Shown in pieces: positions 1-5,199 of a stretch of 8,126 nucleotides of DNA (the first letter of the stretch is position 1; each line of letters starts with the position of its first letter). Made by a program: the position numbers and the translations under genes. The DNA is taken from positions 1 to 8,126 of the forward strand of contig CANQNZ010000053.1 in assembly GCA_947625365.1 (NCBI GenBank), read 5' to 3'. Below the pieces are notes generated by a model that worked only from the letters and a program-made list of their open reading frames with translations, was not told the origin of the DNA and ran no database searches. The stretch is from an uncultured Bacilli bacterium (GTDB lineage: Bacteria; Bacillota_I; Bacilli_A; RF39; UBA660).

Positions 1-18
1 TGTAGTTTTTTTATTAAA

Positions 19-61
19 CTCCCCACTAGATTTTCTATACGGGATTTTTTATCTCCCCACT
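19..61. repeat. 9-bp direct repeat pair downstream of the secreted-protein gene
   Basis: The motif CTCCCCACT occurs at 19-27 and again at 53-61 (AGTGGGGAG on the minus strand), 25 bp apart, directly downstream of the stop of the secreted-protein gene. No convincing terminator is visible here; only a weak GGGA/TCCC pairing could form. The window ends too soon to tell whether this is the leader of the next gene or the edge of a longer repeat. The G-rich motif resembles the GGGGGA Shine-Dalgarno stretch before the secreted-protein gene, so a leader is possible. Confidence 0.3.
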
Positions 62-64
62 GAA

Positions 65-991
65 TTATCTAGAGCCGTTATTATAACATCCAGATGGCTC
101 ACTAATGTTAAGTTCTTGGCAATAAATATAACCTTTTTTACCAGCATAAGATATCTTACAATAACCATCTTCTTTATAATTTAAATAAGTAACTTTATTA
201 CATCTATTTAAACTAGTAAATGAACCTGTACCATCATTATTTGAAAACATTACAGTACGAACATTGACATATCTTATATTGGCATTAGAACTATTATCTG
301 TTACAGTAAAATCGGTAGTAGCAATAACATTATCATTTTCATTATAACAATTAATCGTTGTAGAACCTACATTAAGAGCTTTTAAAACATTTTTATCTTC
401 ATCATAAGTAGCAACGCTTTCATCGGAAACCCCAATATAAGCACACATATTAATATTTTTTAACTTAGTTTTTTTACCTACAGCTACACTTTCTTTAGCA
501 ACACTAAATTTTTTATTATTTATAACTTTAGTATCTGCCATAGCTGAAGTGCTGTCCTTATAACAATATCCAGCCCATTTTATCGCACATAGTTTAGATT
601 TTCCTTTACGAGAACAACTTTGTCCTACTATTGCTTTTTGATTACCAGTTGTTCCATTACAACTATCATAAACGATAGAAGTATTTAAAGGAGCATTTCC
701 TGCCGCTTTATTTCCGTAAGTATATTTACGGGTTTTGGCAGTTTCTCCACAAGCACGAGAATTATTACTTTCGTATCCATCGGCATCATAGAAATTACCA
801 ATAAACTCTTGATTTCCCCAAGTTAATTCTCCTGACTCATCCCAGTAATCACATGTTAGTTTATATTGATTATTGGTACTAACCTTGACTTTACTAGTTG
901 AAGCATCAACTTTATTTGGTCCATAAGATGCTAATAAAGCTAACGCTGCCATAGCTAAAATTATCTTTTTGCTAAAATTGTGCATTTTCAT
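65..991 (-). CDS. Secreted cysteine-rich protein with Big_2-like and SH3-like domains
   Basis: This 308-residue protein is probably exported and acts outside the membrane. Residues 1-30 form a signal peptide: basic MKMHNFSKK, a hydrophobic ILAMAALALLA core, and a likely cleavage after VDA (residue 30). Residues about 45-150 are unrecognised and rich in Cys, Gly and Asn. Residues about 160-232 look like a bacterial Ig-like (Big_2) domain, with the typical pattern SDESVATYDEDKNVLKALNVGSTT. Residues about 240-295 resemble an SH3-type domain (NVRTVMFSN at the start, GKKGYIY at the end), a fold often used for cell-wall binding. There are 12 cysteines (47, 81, 111, 126, 135, 143, 183, 215, 264, 278, 291, 302), all after the signal peptide, so disulfides are likely. 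No LPXTG or transmembrane anchor is seen. The ATG at 991 follows GGGGGA with 6-7 nt spacing. It is a single gene with its own promoter. Its function is unknown; wall binding or adhesion is inference. Confidence 0.85.
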   Translation of the reverse strand: MKMHNFSKKIILAMAALALLASYGPNKVDASTSKVKVSTNNQYKLTCDYWDESGELTWGNQEFIGNFYDADGYESNNSRACGETAKTRKYTYGNKAAGNAPLNTSIVYDSCNGTTGNQKAIVGQSCSRKGKSKLCAIKWAGYCYKDSTSAMADTKVINNKKFSVAKESVAVGKKTKLKNINMCAYIGVSDESVATYDEDKNVLKALNVGSTTINCYNENDNVIATTDFTVTDNSSNANIRYVNVRTVMFSNNDGTGSFTSLNRCNKVTYLNYKEDGYCKISYAGKKGYIYCQELNISEPSGCYNNGSR

Positions 992-1020
992 TTAAAATCC
1001 CCCATTTCGTAACGACATTG

Positions 1021-1049
1021 ATACTACCATAATTTCATTTAGTTGTCAA
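1021..1049 (-). promoter_or_regulatory. Extended -10 sigma-A-like promoter of the secreted-protein gene
   Basis: On the minus strand a perfect -35 TTGACA (1049-1044) is followed by a 17-bp spacer and a -10 TAGTAT (1026-1021), which is preceded by TGG to give an extended -10. Transcription should start near 1014, leaving a leader of about 23 nt with the GGGGGA ribosome binding site. The leader begins around a short palindrome, TCGTTACGA. The promoter abuts the U-tract of the thrS terminator, so the two transcription units are tightly packed. Confidence 0.8.
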
Positions 1050-1050
1050 A

Positions 1051-1079
1051 TAAAAAAGTTCGAAGGGTAATCTCGAACT
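1051..1079 (-). terminator. Intrinsic terminator of the MBL-thrS operon
   Basis: The minus strand has a 7-bp stem, AGTTCGA (1079-1073) with TCGAACT (1063-1057), a 9-nt loop, and a TTTTTT tract (1056-1051). The 5' arm begins inside the thrS stop codon (TAG at 1080-1078), so coding sequence and terminator overlap by two bases. Confidence 0.85.
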
Positions 1080-2832
1080 ATTTATAATTATCTTTTTCAA
1101 ACTTAATTTGTTTAATAAAATCATCAATATTTAAAGTTACTGTATCCGTAGTACTATATTTACGATAACTAATCGTCTGGGCGTCTACTTCATTTTGTCC
1201 TAAAATTAAACTGTATGGTATTTTTCGTGTTTGACTTTCTCTAATTTTATAACCCAGCTTTTCTTCACGGTCATCAAGTTCTACTCTAAAACCTGCTGAT
1301 TTTAATTTTTCAAATATTTCTTGAGCATATTCTAAATGATAAGCGTTATTTACAGGTATAACATTTAATTGCACTGGTGATAGCCATAAAGGCAAAGCCC
1401 CTTTTGTTTCTTCTAAATAATAGGCAATAAAGCGGTCGATTGAGCCAAATACCGCACGGTGTAATACGACAGGTGTTTTTTTAGAGCCGTCTTTATCAAT
1501 ATAAGTTAAATTAAATTTAGCTGGCAAGCAGAAATCTAATTGGCAAGTAGAAATAGTTATTTCATTTCCTACGGCTGGTTTAACTTGTACATCTAATTTT
1601 GGTCCATAAAAGGCAGCTTCCCCTATTTTTTCTGTATAAGCAATACCAATATTATCTAAGACTTTTCTTAAAGTATCTTCTGCCATATTCCACATTTCAT
1701 CATCATTATGATACTTAACTTTATCCTCAGGGTCTCTTAATGAAAGTTCAAAAGTATAATTAGTTATATTTAATTGCTTATATGTTTCTAAGATTAAATT
1801 AACTACACTGGTAAATTCGCTTTCAATTTGCTCAGGAGTGACAAATAAATGAGCATCATTTTGGCAGAAAGAGCGAGTTCGCTCGATACCTTTTAAAGCT
1901 CCACTAGCTTCAAAACGACAATCACGGGCAATTTCCCCAATTCTAATTGGTAAATCACGATACGAATGAATAGCATTAGCATAAATCATCATATGATGAG
2001 GACAATTCATTGGACGTAAAACAAATTCTTCGCCTTCTACTTCCATTTTAGGGAACATATTATCTTTATAATGTTCCCAATGCCCTGATGTTTTATATAA
2101 CTCGACATTTCCTAAAGGTGGAGTTAAAACATGCTGATATCCTAATTTTTTTTCTTTATTTTTAATATAATTTTCTAACTCTTCCCAAATTATATAACCA
2201 TTTGGTAAATACATAGGCAAGCCTTTGCCGACTAAATCATTCATAAAGAAAATATCTAAATCTTTACCTATCTTGCGGTGGTCTCTTTCTTTTGCTTCTT
2301 TTAACTCTTCTAAATGCTTAGCAAGCTCTTCTTCAGTAGGAAAACAAATGCCATAAATTCTTTGTAATACTTTATTGTTTTTATCTCCTTTCCAATAAGC
2401 CCCTGAAACTTTAAGTAGTTTAAAATTCTTACAAGCTTTTACCGTTTCCACATGAGGTCCTCGACAAAGGTCCGTAAAATCTCCTTGCGTATAACAAGAA
2501 ATAACTGTACTTTCTTCATCCATACGGGAAATTAAATCAATTTTATAAGGGTCATCCTTAAATTTATCTAAAGCTTCTTGTTTAGTTAATTCATGACGAA
2601 CTATTCTTTTTCCATCTTTAACTATTTTTTTCATTTCTTTTTCAATTTTGGGAAAATCTTCTTCTTTAATTACAATATCTCCTAAATCAATATCATAATA
2701 AAACCCACTTTCAATTACAGGTCCTACCCAAAATTTAGCTTCAGGATATAAATGCTTAATAGCTTGTGCCAAAACATGGGCACAACTATGATTTAAAACA
2801 TTTAACTTTTCATCTTCTTTAATATTTATCAT
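1078..2832 (-). CDS. thrS: Threonyl-tRNA synthetase, form without TGS domain
   Basis: This enzyme attaches threonine to tRNA-Thr in the cytoplasm. The 584-residue protein starts directly in the N2 editing domain: HSCAH (H15, H19) and CRGPH (C123, H127) are the expected metal-site pair that clears mischarged Ser-tRNA. The class II core follows: VLTPP with SGHWEHY (motif 1 area), GEIARDCRFEASGALKG and SFCQNDAH (motif 2 area), and HRAVFGSIDRF (motif 3). The zinc ligands of the active site are C277 (PMNCPHH), H328 (NDAH) and H458 (VVLHRA). The anticodon-binding domain occupies about 483-580. Typical bacterial ThrRS is about 640 residues; the missing 60 or so correspond to the N-terminal TGS domain. 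The ATG at 2832 is firm: AGGAGG lies just upstream and overlaps the stop of the preceding gene, suggesting translational coupling. No upstream start could restore a TGS domain, because the preceding gene and its stop lie there. Expression is probably set by the upstream T-box. Confidence 0.97.
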   Translation of the reverse strand: MINIKEDEKLNVLNHSCAHVLAQAIKHLYPEAKFWVGPVIESGFYYDIDLGDIVIKEEDFPKIEKEMKKIVKDGKRIVRHELTKQEALDKFKDDPYKIDLISRMDEESTVISCYTQGDFTDLCRGPHVETVKACKNFKLLKVSGAYWKGDKNNKVLQRIYGICFPTEEELAKHLEELKEAKERDHRKIGKDLDIFFMNDLVGKGLPMYLPNGYIIWEELENYIKNKEKKLGYQHVLTPPLGNVELYKTSGHWEHYKDNMFPKMEVEGEEFVLRPMNCPHHMMIYANAIHSYRDLPIRIGEIARDCRFEASGALKGIERTRSFCQNDAHLFVTPEQIESEFTSVVNLILETYKQLNITNYTFELSLRDPEDKVKYHNDDEMWNMAEDTLRKVLDNIGIAYTEKIGEAAFYGPKLDVQVKPAVGNEITISTCQLDFCLPAKFNLTYIDKDGSKKTPVVLHRAVFGSIDRFIAYYLEETKGALPLWLSPVQLNVIPVNNAYHLEYAQEIFEKLKSAGFRVELDDREEKLGYKIRESQTRKIPYSLILGQNEVDAQTISYRKYSTTDTVTLNIDDFIKQIKFEKDNYK

Positions 2833-2844
2833 TATCTATTCCTC

Positions 2845-3462
2845 CTATTTTATATAAATTTTTACTTGAATATCTTTATCAACTGAATTTATAAAATTAT
2901 CTTTTAAAGTTATATCTCCTACTATACTACCATAATGTATAGGTACTGCTACTTTAGGTTTTATTTTATTTATATATGCAGCAGCCTCTTGCACATCCAT
3001 GGTAAATTTACCACCAATTGGTATAAAACAAATATCAGTTTTAACCTCTTGAATTTCCGGAGTATCATCGGTATCACCCATAATATAATACCATTTATCA
3101 TTAATTTTTAGATTATAACCAACATAAGCTTTTTCTTTAGGATGAAATGGTTTATCTAGGTTATAAGCAGGATAGGTCCGGAATTCTAAACTACCTAATT
3201 TATAATTATTTTCGGGTTTTACTATTAAAATATTATTTGTTATTTCTTGCATATTTTCGGCCATAATTTCTGGTCCAATTAATACGGTATTATCTTTTAA
3301 AACTTTGGTTATAGAATTTATATCAAAATGGTCGTAATGGTCGTGAGTTAAAAATATATAATCCGCATCATGATATTCTTCTTTAATCTGATATGGGTCA
3401 AAATAAATTATAGTATCATCTGTTAGTTTTATAGCAGATTGGGTAAATACTTGAGTGTTCAT
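2845..3462 (-). CDS. MBL-fold metal-dependent hydrolase (UlaG/COG2220-like), T-box controlled
   Basis: This is a 205-residue cytoplasmic metallo-beta-lactamase-fold protein. The metal-binding signature THDHYDH is at residues 39-45 (H40, H42, D44, H45). Further likely ligands are H107 in the PFHPK stretch, D130 in MGDTDD and H176 in VPIHYG. The conserved C-terminal block PIGGKFTMDVQEAA (about 148-161) is typical of UlaG-like hydrolases. Length fits that family, but the substrate cannot be told from sequence. The start is the ATG at 3462, preceded by GGAGG with 6-nt spacing. An in-frame TTG at 3507 would begin inside the T-box terminator and is rejected. The stop TAG (2847-2845) is part of the ribosome binding site of thrS, 12 bp before it. 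Being first in a threonine T-box operon, it should be induced when threonyl-tRNA runs low. A link to translation or amino-acid metabolism is inference from this position. Confidence 0.88.
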   Translation of the reverse strand: MNTQVFTQSAIKLTDDTIIYFDPYQIKEEYHDADYIFLTHDHYDHFDINSITKVLKDNTVLIGPEIMAENMQEITNNILIVKPENNYKLGSLEFRTYPAYNLDKPFHPKEKAYVGYNLKINDKWYYIMGDTDDTPEIQEVKTDICFIPIGGKFTMDVQEAAAYINKIKPKVAVPIHYGSIVGDITLKDNFINSVDKDIQVKIYIK

Positions 3463-3479
3463 ATAATACCTCCAAACAA

Positions 3480-3645
3480 ATAAAAAAGAATAATACCAAG
3501 GAGTCAATAAGACGGTACCATCCTTTTATTTCCTTAATTTAAGATAACGGCCTAAACCGGAGTTTATTAAACTCTCTAGAAAGTAGTAACTTTTAATGTT
3601 TCTCTTAGTTTCCACCAACCACTAAGTCTCTAGTAAAAAACTTAT
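3480..3645 (-). ncRNA. Threonine T-box leader (tRNA-sensing riboswitch)
   Basis: The leader carries the ordered T-box landmarks on the minus strand. Stem I starts at the AGAGA region near 3633; its distal hairpin is CTTAGT/ACTAAG around GGTTGGTGGAA. The 3' side of stem I reads ACTACTTTCTAGAG, with a likely specifier ACT (Thr) at 3587-3585. Stem III is a perfect GAGTTT/AAACTC hairpin. The conserved CCGTTATC follows, and then the T-box proper, GGATGGTACCGTC (3523-3511). The terminator alternative ends in TTCTTTTTTA near 3481. Uncharged tRNA-Thr should pair through its anticodon with the specifier and through its NCCA end with UGGU, favouring antitermination and expression of the MBL gene and thrS. 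UGGU predicts an A discriminator base in the cognate tRNA. A Thr specifier upstream of thrS makes the assignment self-consistent. The exact specifier register is less certain than the element itself. Confidence 0.9.
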
Positions 3646-3681
3646 TAAAAATCTTGTCTTTCATAATCAATTTACGAATAT

Positions 3682-3710
3682 ATTATATAACTTTTTTATT
3701 GCGATAGCAA
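3682..3710 (-). promoter_or_regulatory. Promoter of the T-box/MBL/thrS operon
   Basis: The minus strand has -35 TTGCTA (3710-3705), a 17-bp spacer and a perfect -10 TATAAT (3687-3682). Transcription should begin near 3675, about 30 nt before stem I of the T-box. The -35 lies inside one arm of a 9-bp palindrome (3704-3733). Confidence 0.8.
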
Positions 3711-3733
3711 ATTAATTCATCAATATTTGCTAT
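3704..3733. repeat. 9-bp inverted repeat overlapping the thrS operon -35
   Basis: ATAGCAAAT (3704-3712) and ATTTGCTAT (3725-3733) are perfect inverted copies separated by 12 bp. On the plus strand the second arm is followed by TTTTATC, so it could end a plus-strand transcript. On the minus strand no U-tract follows, and one arm contains the operon -35. It may be a repressor site or a weak terminator; the sequence does not decide between them. Confidence 0.5.
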
Positions 3734-3753
3734 TTTTATCTAATTTAACATTA

Positions 3754-4107
3754 TCAATTATTAGTTAATTTTCTAACTAGTTTGTCTTTACATTCTTGTT
3801 CTAATGTTTCATAATCTTCGCTTGCTAAAATATTATCAATTCTTAATTTCAGTAACCAAGGTTCCACATTGAATAATGCCGCTATACTATTAAAGTAATC
3901 CACGTTTTCTAATACAGCCTTTAAGCTACCACACAATACTATAGATGTTTCTAATAGTAACTCTTCAGGTAGCAGAAGACACATGGCAAAATAACTAGCC
4001 TCATAGTTTTCTATGTCTCTTTTAGTTTTAGGAGTCTTACGTCCATACATAAAATCACAAAATTTATTTATATCTTTATCTAAAGATTTATGAGCATATT
4101 GAGTCAT
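3754..4107 (-). CDS. Small ImmA/IrrE-like protein lacking the HExxH zinc motif
   Basis: This 117-residue protein is tentatively related to the C-terminal part of ImmA/IrrE metallopeptidases, which cut phage- or mobile-element-type repressors. The resemblance is the segment IENYEASYFAMCLLLPEEL (32-50), like the family pattern E-A-x-x-F-A-x-x-L-L-x-P with E36 in the place of the third zinc ligand. It is followed by a helical stretch ending FNVEPWLLKLRIDNI (79-93), like the usual VS-x-x-A-x-x-x-RL-x-x-L ending. The HExxH helix that should precede it is absent, so peptidase activity is not expected. No signal peptide or membrane segment is seen. The chosen start is the ATG at 4107 with AAAGGA upstream. 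A TTG in frame at 4137 overlaps the promoter -10 and would not be transcribed. It has its own promoter and sits between dnaI and the thrS operon. It may be a decayed mobile-element gene or a repurposed binding domain. Confidence 0.6.
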   Translation of the reverse strand: MTQYAHKSLDKDINKFCDFMYGRKTPKTKRDIENYEASYFAMCLLLPEELLLETSIVLCGSLKAVLENVDYFNSIAALFNVEPWLLKLRIDNILASEDYETLEQECKDKLVRKLTNN

Positions 4108-4128
4108 TTTTCCGCATCCTTTGGTATC

Positions 4129-4156
4129 ATTATACAATTTTTTTCCTTTTTAGCAA
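4129..4156 (-). promoter_or_regulatory. Promoter of the ImmA-like gene
   Basis: The minus strand has -35 TTGCTA (4156-4151), a 16-bp spacer and -10 TATAAT (4134-4129). The predicted start near 4122 leaves a very short leader of about 15 nt that begins at the AAAGGA ribosome binding site. The -35 sequence ATTTGCTA is shared with the thrS operon promoter, and one arm of a 9-bp inverted repeat (4155-4163) touches it. Confidence 0.7.
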
Positions 4157-4309
4157 ATTTCGACATATTTTTTTAGTTATAAGTGTTATTCTAGCTGCCG
4201 ATACATCGAAATTTATATGTTGAAATTCTCTAAATTATTTTTTATACCTTTAACCTATTTCCTTATAACGCCCCTTTTCAACACGATACTTCGATGTATC
4301 ATTTTTTTT
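4155..4309. other. Structured intergenic element with nested and competing inverted repeats
   Basis: Between dnaI and the ImmA-like gene lie four pairs of perfect inverted repeats. (A) GATACATCGAA 4200-4210 with TTCGATGTATC 4290-4300. (B) nested inside it, TGTTGAAA 4218-4225 with TTTCAACA 4276-4283. (C) GTTATAAG 4176-4183 with CTTATAAC 4262-4269, which crosses A and B like a pseudoknot. (D) AAATTTCGA 4155-4163 with TCGAAATTT 4206-4214, which competes with A. A smaller dyad, GATAC-N6-GTATC, lies at 4285-4300. On the plus strand helix A is followed by A and eight Ts (4302-4309), as in an intrinsic terminator. No member of a known RNA family is recognised. It could be a small plus-strand RNA, the structured 3' end of the dnaI message, or a cluster of protein-binding sites. 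Confidence 0.6.
4160..4189 (+). promoter_or_regulatory. Possible plus-strand promoter for a small RNA
   Basis: On the plus strand TCGACA (4160-4165) matches the -35 consensus at five of six bases, and TGTTAT (4184-4189) is a weaker -10 after an 18-bp spacer. The predicted start near 4196 would place the first base just before helix A of the structured element, and the transcript would end at the T-run at 4302-4309, about 110 nt. In AT-rich DNA such matches are common, so this is tentative. Confidence 0.25.
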
Positions 4310-5192
4310 ATTTTCTTTTATTTTCACTAATCATTTCCATATCTTCAGTTAATTGTTTAATTCTTTCAATTATTCTTCTAGCCTTGACCCCATCTTCACT
4401 AGAGCTTGATAAAGCTAAATGATGTTCTAATTCTTCTATAGTTAAATTGGAAGTAAAAAAGGTTGGTAAGTGATTATTCATTCGATGTTGTAAAATAGTG
4501 CCTAAAATTTCATCTCTGCCCCATGTTGTTACCTTCTCTGCGCCTATATCATCTATTAATAATATATCCACATTTTCATAATAATCCATTTTGGCCCCAA
4601 AAGTATCCCAATCATCTTTTAAATCTCTTAACATTTCTGGAAAATAGATAGTTTCAGTTCTAACTCGTTTTAAAGCAAGCTCATTTAATAAAGCTGATAT
4701 CAAAAAAGTTTTACCACAACCAAAATTTCCATGTAAATATAATCCTTTTTGTTTAGGATTTTCTTCATAATTATCATAAAATTGTTTTAACCATTTAATA
4801 ACTTTAACTCTTTTTTTATCACTTATATCAATATCTTTCATTCTTGCTGTCTGAGCGTTATTATCTTTATTTTTTTCTTGTTTTAAAGCTTCTTCTTTAT
4901 ATTTACAAGCAACATAAGAAAAAATTAAACGATTATCAATTAATTTAGGATAGTACACATAACCTTCAATTTTATTTTTACAATCTAATAGTGATGGACA
5001 ATTTTCACAATTTGTTAAAGCTTCGGCTGCTGTCTCTAGTTGAGAAGTATATTTCATAGCAACATCTTCAGGTATATTTAAATTTGTCACTATAGCTTTT
5101 ATTTTAGGATTTTTTAATGCAATAGCAAAATCCTTTTTTAAAGTAACATTTATATTTTTAATATTAGTATTTTTACTTTTTACTTCTATCAT
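4308..5192 (-). CDS. dnaI: Primosomal protein DnaI, helicase loader
   Basis: DnaI is the AAA+ ATPase that, with DnaB and DnaD, loads the replicative helicase (DnaC in Bacillus) at origins and restart sites. The 294-residue protein has the N-terminal helicase-binding domain with a zinc-type cysteine cluster (C62, C65, C71 and C96 in NCENCPSLLDC and VACKY). A charged linker follows (about 100-125), then the AAA+ domain: Walker A GNFGCGKT (155-162), Walker B LLIDDIGAE (211-219), sensor 1 FFTSN (245-249) and a C-terminal arginine-bearing RRIIERI (272-278). Length is close to the B. subtilis protein. The ATG at 5192 follows dnaB by 7 bp, and its TAGGTG ribosome binding site includes the dnaB stop, suggesting translational coupling. 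No minus-strand terminator with a U-tract follows the stop, so readthrough into the structured intergenic element is likely. Confidence 0.95.
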   Translation of the reverse strand: MIEVKSKNTNIKNINVTLKKDFAIALKNPKIKAIVTNLNIPEDVAMKYTSQLETAAEALTNCENCPSLLDCKNKIEGYVYYPKLIDNRLIFSYVACKYKEEALKQEKNKDNNAQTARMKDIDISDKKRVKVIKWLKQFYDNYEENPKQKGLYLHGNFGCGKTFLISALLNELALKRVRTETIYFPEMLRDLKDDWDTFGAKMDYYENVDILLIDDIGAEKVTTWGRDEILGTILQHRMNNHLPTFFTSNLTIEELEHHLALSSSSEDGVKARRIIERIKQLTEDMEMISENKRK

Positions 5193-5199
5193 GTTTCAC

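Noticed and set aside
19..61. CRISPR array edge
   Set aside because: Two 9-bp repeats with one 25-bp gap are too short and too few, and no Cas gene is present.
3754..3756. Mycoplasma-type code with TGA read as Trp
   Set aside because: Trp codons checked in several genes are TGG, and TGA occurs here only as the stop of the ImmA-like gene; a following TAA makes that stop uninformative, but nothing supports recoding.
4107..4137. TTG start at 4137 for the ImmA-like gene
   Set aside because: The TTG overlaps the promoter -10 region and lies upstream of the predicted transcript start; the ATG at 4107 has AAAGGA before it.
4200..4300. Retron or type III toxin-antitoxin RNA, because the ends of the structured element are complementary and a pseudoknot is possible
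   Set aside because: No reverse transcriptase or ToxN-like gene is adjacent, and the tandem short repeats of a type III antitoxin are absent.
4285..4300. Terminator of dnaI formed by the GATAC/GTATC dyad
   Set aside because: The stem is only 5 bp and no U-tract follows it on the minus strand; the T-run is on the plus-strand side.
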